64,000 nt of DNA, from the NCBI GenBank assembly GCA_949825025.1, contig OX463785.1, forward strand, positions 22,073,971 through 22,137,970. Direction: 5' to 3'. A model generated the notes under the pieces. It did not search any database. It was not told the DNA's origin and saw nothing but the letters and a program-made list of their open reading frames with translations. Position 1 is the first letter of the stretch; each line of letters begins with the position of its first letter. Made by a program: the position numbers and the translations under genes. Of this stretch, positions 13,701 through 28,401 are shown one piece after another. The DNA is from Siphlonurus alternatus. Taxonomy: Eukaryota; Arthropoda; Insecta; Ephemeroptera; Siphlonuridae.

Positions 13701-16700
13701 CCGAACTCCCCGAATTGTGTGATTAGTGAGGAGTCTTCCGATGTCTCGCGACTGAGCCTTCTTTTCTCTGCTCTTCTCTCGTCTTTAGCTGCCCCGACTT
13801 TTGGAGCTGGGGGTACTTTAGGTGGAGACATTTTAGTTGGAGATGATTTCGGGGCTGGAGTAGTTGTTTGTTCAACCTCTTCTACTAAAATCTGTCGAAT
13901 GTGTCTTATTTTATCTAAACTTATTTGATTTAAGTTTGAGTTAGATGGTGCTATGACTGGAGTTGGTAATGATTTTGCAGGTTCCCTAGTTTCAACAGTT
14001 GGTACTCCTGTTATTATTTTATTATCACAGAAATCAGAACGATAAAATGATGCATAAAATAATATATTTTCACCAGAATGTCTAGTTAGAAAATGTTTAT
14101 CCATATCAGGAATACCAGCACTTCGGAACATACAAATTGAACAACGATATTGTGTTTTAACTCCATGTTGGGCTTTACAATGACTTCTAATTTCATCATT
14201 CGTACCAGAATTCTGTCCACATTCACTGCATAACCAAAAATAATTTCCAGTTGAATTTGAAACATCATTACATGTTTCAACTTGTGGTAAATCAGGTTCT
14301 CTAATTATTAAAACACTTTCTGGAAATTCATCATGTTTTTCTGATAAATGTTTTTCAACAACTCGTTTCAGTGAATGATGAAATTGACATACAGAACAAC
14401 GATATAAAGTATCTCCGTGCATTCTCAGATGTGCTAATGCTTTTTCTAAATATGGTCCTGTGATTGAAGTGATCCAGGTCTGGTCTGAGCAATGTGGGCA
14501 AGCGTAATCAGTCTCATCGGCATGGAGATTCATCACGTGAAGTTTCAACATGTTTATATCAGTAGTGAGATAAGTACATGCGTTTGCACCACAGACGTAA
14601 CGTTTAGATGGCGGAATGAATCTCGGAAGTTTCTCTTTCTCTCCTTCACTCAAATCGAGTCCACTTCTTCTTCTAGGTTGAGGTTTCGGAGTTCCGTCAG
14701 GATTTCTATGTGAACTACCAGCCCAATTTGTCATTTTATCAAAATGTCTTTCTTTACTTTCTAAACATGGCATTGGATTTATTGGAATAGCTTTTGTAAC
14801 TTCTTTACTATTTTCAACATGACTTTTTAAATGACGTATCATATTTGTACGAACACGATCAGTAAAATCACATTCAGAACATTGTACAGAAGTTTGAAAA
14901 ATTGGTTGTTTTGGTAATTGTTCAATTTCATTTGGTGAATAGACATTTAATTTTGTTGCTAATGACATTCTTTTTCCAACTTTGGTCGGTGATGGTGTTG
15001 TTACTTTTGGTAATACAATAAATTTATCAGTTTCTTGATTATTTTTAAATGGATCTAAAGGTTTTAAAGTAGTTGATACAGTCTTATGTTTTTGTCTAAA
15101 ATGACGATAGACATTTGCAAGATTTGATGTTCTGTAATCGTCACACATTCCGCAGGTAAATCTTTTGGGCCCGTGAACGTTTCTCAGATGGTCGATCAGG
15201 CCGCTAACTTGACGGAATGTCCTGGCACAGTGGACGCAACAGAGGGCGCTGGAGGCTCTCGTCAGGTCACACACCATCAGGTGCTCGGCCAGCTCTTCTG
15301 CGCAGGCATACGAGGTGCGACAACCTTTGTTACTGCAGAGGTAAAGTTGGTGACCGTCAAGGTCCTCAAAGTCTTGGGGTTCTTCCGGAGGAGTGGGAGC
15401 AGGAGGAGGAGGAGCTTGCTTGCGACTGCGCGTGGCTACTCCGTCATCTGTAACAGTACAGAGATGGGGTGAGAAATTAGGAGTGAAAATCGTGAGAAGT
15501 ACAAGTAAATTATGTTGCAAGTAAAAGGTAATTTCTTATGTCATTTCACTGAAAACGACTAGAGTACAGAAACTAATAACTGTAACTACCTGTAGTCAAT
15601 CACCAAAGCCTAATTAGTTAAAACAAAACAAGAGTACTGTAATAAAGTTAACCAACCATGTTAATTCTTTTAATTTATATGAAATTCTCTCATTTTCAAA
15701 ATTTCTGATTTCAGTTATTATTTAAAAAAATAATGGTGTTGTGGCAACCTTCGGCAAAGGCATTCAATTTTATATTGCTAGATTGGTCTTAGCAAGTATT
15801 AACCCTAGCATTACCAAGGTACTTTTATGCCCTTGGTAATACTAGGGTTCAGCAATTTAAAAATAAAAAAGGGAAAAAAAGTGCAGTTGTAATTTTTTTA
15901 AAGTGACAATTATTTTTTATTTTTATTTTCATACTTTTAATAATAAACAGTCAAAACAGTTTGAAAACATAATGTAATTACAGTAACTTCCATTTTTTTT
16001 TTAATCAAGAAATTTTGTTTAACTTGATTATATTACTGTACTGTGTAGCTTTAAAAATTCACCATTCAATTTTATATACAGCTATTTTTTACGATCTTTT
16101 ACATTATGTACAGTACTTCTAATAGTTCTAATCAACAGCAAAAATTTCATATATGTAACAAAAAATGTACTTTCAATAAAGGGAATTTTATATATAAAAA
16201 AAAGAGGATTAAAAACCCCTTTTGCGTAGAAAAATTGAAGGATAATCTAATTATATATCGTACTATGGATTAAATATAATTATGAATTATAAGTAATAAG
16301 TACTGTACAGTATAAATTAATTAAGCTATATGTACGTACATTCAAAATTAATTAACGTTGTATTGTACTAATAAACTGTAATTGATTAATTTTTCAATTA
16401 AAAAAAGCGAATTAAAGTGAAATTTTCACTTTGCCAACACGCCCTATATGTATAATGCAGCTACGTTCTAATTTTAGAACAGCTAGCACCATGAAAGTAA
16501 CAAAAACGTCCTGCAACTCGGGCTGCAAGTTTTAACGTAGGCGCAACTTTACGACGAGTTTTCACGGCATTTTATAACGTGTAATTTTTGTGTAAAATAG
16601 CTAAAAAAATCGCATAATTAATAATTATGATATGCATAAAAAGGTGCAGTTTACTTAAAATGAACTCTACCGATAAGTTAAAAAAATGCATCGTCACAAA

Positions 16701-19700
16701 ATGGACAAGTCTCGCTACAATACTCTTGCATATAATGCATTTTTATAATGTACGAAAAAATTCTCTACGCGTCGTAAATACATGTAAATTTTTGTGACAG
16801 TTTCACTCGTAAATACCTAAAAATCTTCTTCTTTTTCGTAGTTCCATAATAAATACTTCGATAAAAATACAAACGTGGCTTTAATACATTGAGGGTGTAT
16901 GAACATGGAAATGCAAGTTCACATATAAGAGGAAGTTATCAATCATCGTGTAAAAAATAATAAAAAATTAAAAAATATACGTGCGTAAATGATAAATAAA
17001 TCACATTTAAAACTAGTATAAAATTACGTTAAATTATGATCAAGACTGAAAAAACATATACAGGGAATAATTTTCCGTCATGAACAAGATAAAACACGAT
17101 AGTGTCACATACGAAGGTCGCTAGTTCACTAATATTCGTTTCGGCACGTAGGCACCTCGTATGCCGCACGCAGAGCAAACAGAGGGGATCGAATACCCGC
17201 TGGTAAATACAATAAAAAACATCGTAATACGTAATATATGGTAATAAAATTATGTTTAACTTACACATTGTTATTAATTTGATAGATATCATTGATAAAT
17301 ATTGTCAAAATATTGAAAAAAATACGATATAATAACATTCAACACGAAATTACTAATATTTTTATACGCCATGTTGATTATAGATGATTCCCGCTGTGGA
17401 GAAATTCAAATAATTCAGAGCTACCAATATAATAAATTTCCGCCTTATTTTTTAAAACAATTTTATTTTTCATGAATATTATGGCGTATTTTATAAATAC
17501 AAATTTTATTTGTTGAATTTTACGTTATTTCAGTGACAAACTAAATACTTTCAGCTTTTTTTTTTTCCAGCCCCACTTCTGCTTTGTATGAAAAATAAAA
17601 TACTGCACTGCACAAATAATATTCAACGTTGTCTTATCAGAAAATTTTCAGTCGCATTCTATTTCCTGCATACACACCAGTAGCAGAAACCATCAGAGAC
17701 CAATATATGTCCAGAAATTTGAAAGAAATTTTCAGATCGAGCTTCATGAGGTCTGGGAGTGGTGGCGCCACTGTCGCACAATATGAGCTCCGTTTTTCTA
17801 TTCCTCGGTCAGATATAAGAAGCTTACCCTCCCTCCAAATGCACCTCTATGCACATCCACAGTTACGTATCTCCCACGTACATATCATTTCTTCTGTGTC
17901 CTCCATACTACATGCGAAACGTTGCACTATAAGTACACCGTGCATTTTAAAGATGCTTTTCCATGGGGTGATATGGAGCGGGGTGAGAAAGGTGCATTTG
18001 ATTTAATATTGTATGGTATAGCCATCTTGGCAAAAGAAAATCACTTCCCGCTCAGCGACAGTATATTTAAACCTGTAAAGATTTTTATACTGTACTAACT
18101 TCAATTCTTTTGCCATAAAATTAGATTTCTATAGAATTTCGGTTCCTTCATAATATGTCCTCAAGTCATTGGTAGATCGTTTGTAATGAAAACAACCTCA
18201 TGGGCTGGAGAAAAGTTGAAGCACTGCAACTCTCAACCACTCCTAACGAAAACTAACTGACTCCGTCTTACTACCTTCCATCACTTTTGTTCACCGACAC
18301 TGAACAATGTAAAACCCCCTAGCTAAAATCTAACAGTAAATTCCAAAAATACCCTCACCTTAATAATAAAAATAAATCTTACCTTGTTCCTCATCTGCTA
18401 CTTTTGGTTCCTCCACTACATTTTTAGCCACCGTCACAGCAGGAGAACTAGGAACACTACTTGTCTTATCACTCGAATCAACCGAATCACCTTCACTGGA
18501 CGATGAACAACTTGGGAATGAAAACGAACCACTTGAAGACTGAGAGCTTGTATCAGGAGTTTCTACAGTTCTTTTTTGAGGCACTGTTTCAGTTTGAGGG
18601 TTGAAGTCAGATGGGCTGGGAGGAGGGGAGGTATCTGACCCAGCTGGTGAGGGGATGTGAAGAGTGGGGGGAAATAACGGAGGGGTGGGATCTTCAACGT
18701 CACTATCGATTTCATCTTCAGGATCTCTAGGAACATTCACCACTGTAATATTGGACATTTCGAGACGTCTTAATGCTCCTTGCAATACGTTCTTTGAAGA
18801 TTTAGCTCCCTGTGAACCAGAGGAGAACATGTATAAATATCAAAGAATTCAGATTGTATTTGAAACATAAATACAGTAAAAACTCATTATCATGAAACTT
18901 GTTAGGTAAAAACTTGATTTGTCCTGGCAAAAATAATTAGTACTGCATGAAGGAAAAACTCTATAAAAAGGTAAACCTAATTTCCTGGGTCTCTTGACTT
19001 TAACATACATAATAAAAAAAAATACAATCTTATAGACTCACTGTAGACCAACTTATTCTTCTTATTTTAATGTAGAAGGAGTAACCAACTTGTAACAAAT
19101 CTCCTTAAATCTTAGACTTACACAACATGGAGTAGATGTATCTAAAAGTCACATTCTTGTCTTACTGTTGGCTTTTGGAATGTGCATAGAAACAACATGC
19201 AGAGGCAAAACATTTTTTAAAACAAACTTGTTACAAAATCTCAAGGCCAAGTCAAGCTCAACAGATACAACTAAGTCACAGTAAAAAAAGCTGAGGGTCT
19301 GTAATAAGTCTATAAACTTATTGAACAAAAATACCAAGAATGAAGAATCTTCTTATGTGACTTGTGCTTTTGTATCCTTTGATTTATGTACTAAATTATT
19401 GAATTTTAAAGCATCATCTGATCAAGTAAGCCTATATGTCAGCCCAGACTATTTGGTTTTGTCTGTTTTTCATCACAGTATTTTTTGTTGTATTTTGATA
19501 GTATTATTTTCAAAACAAAAGGTTAGAATTTTTTTTTTTTATTATTACTATCATTTATTTCCCCTTGTTGCCACATTCTGTCCCTCATCCATAATAATGA
19601 GCCTCCATGATTGTTGTTATGAATGAGATGTCATAGATAATAGTAACAGATCTAGTGTTTAATTATTCTGGATAATTGGACGATTGATAATGAAACTTAA

Positions 19701-22700
19701 CTCTTTAGTGCTCTACAACTGAACCCTACATATGGTAAGATCTTACATTCTGTTAGGGTTGGAGTAGGTTCAAGGGACACTTACAATCATGGACCTGACT
19801 AAGAGACAGGCGGTATAGTTGGCGTGCTCCACATACAGATGGCGGTGCATGTCTTCTTGAGTGTCGGTACCGTGCCGGCATATCATGCACTGGTACTCAT
19901 GGTAAGAGTGCAGCTTGTAGTGCTGCAACAGAGCCATATCACAGGTCAACACAAGGGTAAGTCTTATAACTTGTGATTTAATAGCTTCGTACAGGGACTT
20001 ACTGGTCATTAAACTCTCATTTTAACCCCCTCTCTCCCTCCCTTAATTTTTGAGCTACCTGGATTAAGATAAAATATAATATTAAATTATTTCAATTATC
20101 ATTAATAAGTAAATTTTTACCATAATACTCTAATTTTAACTCACCTCCTTCCCTTCACTAAAAATACAAAAAGGGTGGCAGGGTTTCCCTTTCATTCCCT
20201 CTTCCTACTCCTCACTTATTAAAAAAACAGCTCTTTTACCACTGTTTCAAGCTGAATTTAAAGCTAATGGTACTAATTGAATGTACTAATTAAATTTAAA
20301 CACTACTTCATTCTACCTATCTTATCTCCCATAAATTTCACACAGCAGTGCCCAGTACTTACGTCGAGCAGTATCTGTGGCCTTATGTAGCCCGTGTCGC
20401 ACACATGACACTTAAACAAAGGGCAGGGTCCATGCTCCACCCCCATGTGTTGTAGGAACGTGTCTCGGTTAAAGAACTTGCGATTGCAGCTTCCTGTAAA
20501 CAACACAGACAATAATATAGAGTTGGAGAAAAAGTAATATAAATAAAAGTCAAAACATTGGGTTATACTTTGGTAAGTTGAGTACTGTATAACAATAACC
20601 TCATTATTATATTGAGTTAAATAAGATCATTACGAAATAAATAAATTAAGAACTGTGTGATTTTAAGAATATTTAATCATAATAACCCTAAACTAGAATC
20701 TGGTTTCATGTTAGTTCTTTAGATCTCACATGCCAATGAAAAAGGTGTGATATTACTCATTTGTGTGACATCAGCATGCACTATTTCGCAACACTGCTTG
20801 ATTTTCATTGACAAGTGGCTTGCAGCTTTGATGCTAACTTGACCTCAGCAGTGTGCCAGTGCTATAATAATTCAGTACAATAATTGCAATCCAGTAAACA
20901 CAACTCTGCCAGTCCAGTGTTGGTCTAGAGCTGAGACTGTTAAGTGCCAGTCCAACATGTTTTTGACACCCTGTGTTTAATGGGAACAAGCAAGGATTAC
21001 GGTCACTCTACTCACCCTGTCTGCAGATGTAGGGCATCACAAGGTTCCCCAGCAGCTTCGTCTGATCAGGCAACGTCGCTTCCATGCTCGGTTCTTTCTC
21101 GCTGCACATCAGAATCTGAGGTTTCAGGGTCGGGTGACTCTGCGTCTGTTGATACAGAAAGAACATGTTCGTTACAACTGATAATATCTTTCTTAAAGCA
21201 GGGGAACAGCTTTTATTTCTTCTTTCTATTTATGTTATTCACATCAAATGCCTTTTATGATTGACAGTAAAAACTTGTTATTACATAAAATCAGGGTGTA
21301 TAGCACACCAGGACAAGTAAATTCCATGAGTGTTTAAAAAATAAGAACATTTAATTCGAGCGAAGCAAGATTTTTTATTTATTTTTTTTTTTTTAGCCAA
21401 AGATACAACAAGAAAAAGTTATATGTGGAAGTCAAATTATTTTTAATGATTATTTACTGAAAATCATCAAAATTCCATGATTTTTTATCACAATTTGTAA
21501 AATTCCATGAGTTTTTCAGTGAAAATAAATTCCATGATTTCCAGATTGCTATACATCCTGCATAAAATCAAGGGACCCAGGAAATTATGTTTACCTAATT
21601 TTGAGTATAACCTTACATTAAGTTTTTTCTATAACTGCAATGCTAATTATTTTATTTATTTTTTAACAGGACCACTATCTCCCTTTACTCAAAATCGAGT
21701 TTTACCTAATAACAAGTTCTTACTGCATTATTTTTTTTTTACTAATATAAAATACATAGAGATGGGAATGCAGTACATAGAAAATTGATTCAACTCTACG
21801 ACACATACCTGGTGGAGCAGCACGTTGCTACGACTCGCTGAGCGGTAGAAACAATGTGCACACTGGAAGACACAGTTGCCGTGAGCTGCAGCTACGTGAG
21901 ACAACATCTGCTGAGGGTTGACGACACTACAGCTGCAGTACACACATTGTCTCCAGCCAAATTTACGCTCCTCCTCTCCCTTCTCAGCATCTGTGTCGGA
22001 ACAGAGAAGTGTTGGAGGTTTTTAACACATTTTATTTAACAAGTTTTCTGTAATTTCAACATAAACAAAGGATCTTTTTTGAGGAATTACTTATGAAAGA
22101 ATTAGTACCATCAACTCAAAATTCCCAATTAACAAAAAAGGTTTTTGGACACTCTAATTTAGAGATTGGTGTGAATTTAAGGCCATGAAATTTCGGAAGA
22201 AAAATTAAAGTCCAGAATTCTTTGGAATTCTAGTTATATGAGTTCTTAATGGATTAAATATTATGAGGTGTTTCAATGCAAAAGGGCACATGAACCATTG
22301 TAATTAAGGATCAGCATCAGTTTCTTATCTCACTTCACTAATAACTGTAATGGTTTATAAGTCAGTTTGCACCAAAGGGTTTATAATAAAATTAACTTAC
22401 CATTCTCAATATTTGCAGTAGGATTTTCTTTCAAATTTTTTTCATGTTTATTAAAATGTCTAATATATTTATTTTTATTATCAGTAGTAAAGGCACAATT
22501 GTTATCCATGCATTTGTACATATGCCGCAGTTTTCCTTGCGTTAACATTGATTGGTATACTGCGGGGGATTTCACAGTCTTTGCATGTAACGGAGCGGCA
22601 GCCATTTTCAGTGGTGGTGCTCGAACATTAGAGTTTGGAGGTATGACTTTCTTGACAACCAAATTAGGTGGTGTTTGAATGGTTCCGAGAGGAGGGTAAG

Positions 22701-25700
22701 AAGATTCTGCAGTCTTCTGAAATATAGAGCAGAAAAGAATAATAATATAAATATACTTTCTTCAATATAAGGATACTTAAAGACCAGTGGTCACTTACCA
22801 TTAGTTATTTAGTTGCCGCATGCCCAATTTAAGTCTTCGCCATAGTAGTGCCCACTGGCTTAAGCTATCCTTTTTTTTTTTTTTTTACGATTGTTGTAGA
22901 AATATATTCATGCAATCTATCCTAATATTATTTTTATGCCATGCATTTACACTAAAGAATTAAGTATTTAAATTTAAATGTACTTGAAAAATAATGCAAT
23001 TTCTTAACGTCCAGAGAGAATTTTAATATCAAGAAATTGCATTTTCTGCACATTATAATTAACACCTGGAGAGAACACAACCCCTGCATGATTTATGGGA
23101 GTTATCTTCAAGATGCAGATTCCAATTTTGAGAGAGATAAAAAGAGCACCCAGTCTAATCATTAGTAGATTTTATTTTTAAGTTCACTTTGCTCCTATAG
23201 ACTGCATAATAATATTCAATTACAGAGCAGGGGTAATGTTCATAATGTCTCAAGGTGAACAGTAAGAAAAAAAAAAATCTGTCTTTTAACAAACTCCTAA
23301 ACTTAAGCTCTTAAAAATTTAAATTGTGCAGTGAGAGGTTTTTCTAAGCCAAGTATAAGCTATATTGTGCAGTGAGTTATTTTAGAGTTACTAAATTATT
23401 CTCAAATGTAAATTTCTCTATCACCATTCCACAGCAAGCCAATAAATAACAGTAAACTATTAAAAATTAAGTGCAAAAGAAAAATAAGAAAAGCAGATAA
23501 GCAAATATAGAAGTGCAACAATTTAAGCATAATATTTATGGCAGCAAGCAAAAATGTGGTGTTGTTCACAAAATTTTGTATTACAGAAATTTACAAAAAT
23601 AGAGTTTATAGATTTTTGTTGTCTTCAGAATTTGTCCGAAAATTACAAGAAATTTTAATTTAAAATTTTATAACTTAAATTCTGCAACAACAAAGTCACA
23701 ATAATTATAAATTACACCCCAATCATTAGGCTGAATACTACTAATACAAGTTTTTCAAATAAAGGTAATTTATGCCTCATTATTTAGAAAAAATACTGAA
23801 ACTTCCAATAAAATTAACATGAATACAATGAAAGTGCCTTATATTTTTTTTAAATAACTGGGCAAACCTTACATTAAAGAACTGTAATGTATCACCATTG
23901 CTTAATATCACTAAATTATTGTTTATATTTAAGAAGGTTATCAGCTCCAGGCTTCACGTGTAGTATGGAATCAACGTAGAGCGAAATAGCACAAAAAAAA
24001 TGAAATCACTTATGCTAAACTGTGCCGCAAGTGATACAAGAAATTTTAATTTTAATCACGCTGTGTTGAGTAGGTTTTGATACAGGAGCGCTTCTTTTTT
24101 GTGAATGAATCCCTTAGTCTTTGATCTCTTCAGTAGAAAAAAAGGAATTAAACATATTTTAGTATTATATTTTCCCTTGTCCAGAATAATCAGCTATCTG
24201 CCTACCATTATCATTTGCAATAATAAGCAGTCTGCAATATCCAAGTGAGTGCAATTACAAGCTTCATGGATTTACAGCTCATAATTGCACTCATTTCATA
24301 AATCAAATAGCTCATTATTGCACACAATATTCTGGACGAGGGACGATATACTGCTCACCCTAAAAAATTTCTTGTTAATCAGATAGCTCTAGAGTTAATG
24401 TAATATATATGTATTAAATACTACATGAACACTAGTACCATTTATTGACAAAGAAAATTGTCTATGGTACTGTACTAATATTTATCTTTTCCTCTTGGTT
24501 AGATAAACATAAACAACACAATAATAATCTAGATGTATTATTAAATAAAATAATAAAATCATGAATAAATTTAGGAACTTAAACTCAATATATTTTCCCA
24601 AAGAATTTTGTTTTACAAAAAAATTAAATGATAATATTGAATGCATTTATAAAGTGTAACAATAAAACCAACTTAAGTAGAATGCAATGGTACAATCAAA
24701 TGAGAATTTTACAAAATTTTAAGAAGAGTGTAGTAAAAAAGAACTGTAATAATGGCACAACATGCCATAATAGAAATAAAACTTGGCTACACCCAAAATT
24801 TTTAAATTTTTCTTAAATGATAAAACAAAAATGAACAAAATCATAACATGGTAATATTTTATACTAAATTATGGTAAATTTTAACAATTTTAGCTAATTG
24901 ACTTAGTAAGTCTGCAAGTAACTGTCAATCAATGGATTATTGACCTCAATTTTTTTTATTGCAGAAATGGATAGAGGGTGCAAAGTTATGTTGCCCTGTT
25001 TTAAAAAATTATTGAAAATTCTTTTTGTGACGTCACGAGACGCCGCTCCTTAAGAAAAAGATAGGACTTGCCGCCGCATTACGTCACAAAAAGAATGTTC
25101 AATAATTTTTTAAAAATACTTCCCGGGCTCTAAAAAATCTGAAAAAAATTAGAGTAGCATAACTTTGCACCCTCTATCCTTTTCTGCAGTAAAAAAAAAT
25201 GAGGTCGATACTCCATTCATAAATCAATAATCAGATGAACCATCTGTACAAGTAACAAACGCAATATGAGCAATATCTTTTTTCTTAAGAAGTTAATCGA
25301 TGGACAATTAGACTGTCCTGAAATTCTAGCTGAGCTCAGTCTAAATGTACTAGTGCGACAAAACAGATCATCTCATCTTTTCTACATACCAAACCCAAGA
25401 ATTGATATTGATAAATATTCTTTTATTTCCAGAGTTCAATCATTTTGCAATGAACTGTACAGTAAATACGAGCTTGACATTTTCCATCAATCTTCGCAAG
25501 AAATTGCAAGGATATGTAAATAATTCAAATGCATGTTTAATTATGTAATATAAATATAATGTATTATATGTTACCAAGATTTTAGTTATATAACAATTTT
25601 TGTATGCGTGTCTTTATTTTAATATAACTAAGAATTTGTATGAACTATTGTATTCTTTATAATTGGATTACCTAACCTGTAGTCTGTTTTCTGAATAAAT

Positions 25701-28368
25701 ATGATAAATAACATAAAAAAATCTGATAATTAATTCTCATCTGATTCTGTATTAATGAACAAACCTCTTCTGAATTCAACTTTGTAAAAAAAATAACAAA
25801 TAAACTACCCAAATGTTTAATTAAATAACATAATGAGAAATCAGCTTGATGGTACATCAGCAATTTAACCCATTAGCGCCCAGAAAAACTTTTGGTAAAA
25901 ATTTTTCTTGCAAGTATGAAATTCTTATAAAGCTAAGTAAATGTAACCCAAATTAACAAAAAAAAAAAAATTTTCTTATCAAATTCGAATTTTTATGGGC
26001 ATTTGAAGTTTTTGTACCATATGGAGCCTCTGGGCGCCTACAGTGTCATTTTACTTTAAAATAGCAATTCGATATTAATTACTTTTTTTAATTATTTTTT
26101 TTGCTGGAAAGGGTTAATTAATGTTTGAATTAGTAATAATTCCTCCTAACTTTCAAATTTTATAATTTTGGGGGTGGGGGCAATTTTTTTAAAATTATAA
26201 TGTATTCTAATTTATGGTTTGAATATAGAAAAACCATATAAAATTTGATTTAAAAAATTATTTTGAAGTAATTTTGCCAAAAGTCCCTAATTGGGGTTAA
26301 TTTTGGGGTTGGGGTAACACTATAGAATGTATTGTATATTTTCTCAAAAGCTTTTCTTTTCCTGTTTTTCATTTTATAAGGCATAATTATTATTATATAA
26401 CACACTAGGAAGAAGGTTACCCTAATCTATAGGGTACATTTGTTACGGTAAATTATAAGTTACAAAGGCTATTATGACAAGTTCAGGGTCTATGTTTTCC
26501 TATATCATGAGCTCTTATTACGTTATAAAATATTGCATGTTGAGAAAAAATGGTAATTTTGGTGATGTAGTTTAGATTTGATTTGTCCGATAATGAGTGT
26601 TTCTGAGAAAGTTCATATGGTTTGTGGAAGAGCATTATAGTGGTGTGGAGGTCCATATGTGGAAGGGCGCGGTAATGGTGCTTTGCTATGGCTTACCCCG
26701 TAAGGAAAATGGCATCGTTCTTATGTACTGTAAAAAGAATACACTTTGTTTTTTGGTTTTCACTTATTGATATATAAATAAATGAAATGACACAGGTATG
26801 GTCATTGCTAGTGCTTGCAGCTATAGCGCGATTCTTTTTTGTGGTTGCTTATAATTGTTCTTCTCTTGGGCAACATTTTATTTTTCTACATAAAAATTTT
26901 GAAGAGGGCTTCAATACAGAAGCTAAACACCGTCACCAAGACGATGAGCAACCCCCCAAGTGTACTCCACTAGAGCGCAAGCATTTATAGCTTGCTCCGA
27001 TGCATATTGTCCCTTGTCCGGAATAATTAGCCATCTGCTTACCATGATTTTGTGATTTTGTTGCAATAATGAGCTATCTGCTCTTTCATGAGCCGTAAAT
27101 TGGTATAAAACAAAGCTCATTGTTGCGCTCATCTGAAAAAGCAGATAGCTCATTATTGCAATGAGATTATGGGAAGCAGATATCTCATTATTGCGGACCA
27201 GGGGAGATATTTCGACACGAAAAAATCCTAAACTATGCGTAAAAAATTACTTCTGTTTTCAGTTTTGTGAAATAATCTAAGAAGCTACAGAAATAGGACA
27301 ACCCGGCCATTGCTTTTATTATAATAGCCTTTGTATCATGGTATTTACCTATTTACAATAGCAAGGTACCCAGATTAGGGATACCTTGTTCCTATTAGTG
27401 TTTTATAATAATAATAATTATCCATACCTTATAGGATAAAAAACAGAAAAAAAAAGAAATTATTTTGAAGAATATATTAAATATTCTAGTGTTACCCCAA
27501 CCCCAAATTAACCCAAATTTAGGACTCTGACAAAAGTACTTTCAAATTAATTTTTAAACCAACTTTAGTACAGGTTTTCTATACATGAAATGAAAAATTA
27601 GCAAAATTTTGATTTTTTCAAAAACTACCCCACCCCCAAAAGGATCAAATTTGGGGGTGGGGAAGATTTTTAATTAAATATCATTCAAATTAACCCTTTT
27701 CTGGAAAATGCGGAGTTAAAAAGTGTAAATATGATGTTTTATATTGAATTGTTGTTTTTAAGCAAAATGACACTGTAAGCGCCCAGAGGCTCCATACGGG
27801 ACTTCTATTTTGAATTGCGTTTCTACTGCCCAAAAAAAAATTTTCACCCTCAAAAAATTACATGGCCATATTCCGAGTTCATTGGTTGTTATAGAAACAT
27901 AAGTTTTGTTCAATTTTATTTATATTATGTAATTTATTTTGAATGGTTAAAAAAAGTACTTTTCCAAAATGACATTAAAAAAACTGCAAAAATTTTGAAC
28001 TATCCTAGTAAGTTCAAATTTTGGTTTTTGATCAAAATTTTTTTTTCATTATGATCCCCATACTATTTACTTTTGATTAAAGCCATCAGTTTTGCTCTTA
28101 CTCTGAAAACCGAAATTATAATTATTTTAATTCATTAACAAATTTTGCAAGCCCACATGGAGCCTCTGGGCGCTAATGGGTTAAGACTCTTTTACCAAAT
28201 TTGATGTGGCAAATTAGACGATACCAAGAATATTCAATGTTTTTAAATCTTTAACTCTCAAAATATTACTAAAATATAACAATTAATTTGAATTAATATA
28301 TTTTTAGTTTCAGTAGATTAGGAAAAGAAAAGTTATTTTTTAAAAAAAAATGCATATTTTAATGACAA

Positions 28369-28401
<33 letters not shown>

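Noticed and set aside
17629..18006. 125-codon + strand frame in intron 11
   Set aside because: No conserved features, antisense to the giant gene, AT-rich composition like its surroundings.
26787..26990. + strand open frame in the loop of the 2.3-kb TTAA element, considered as transposase remnant
   Set aside because: 67 codons with no DDE-type motif or similarity to piggyBac transposase that I can see; it ends in the nested family Q element.
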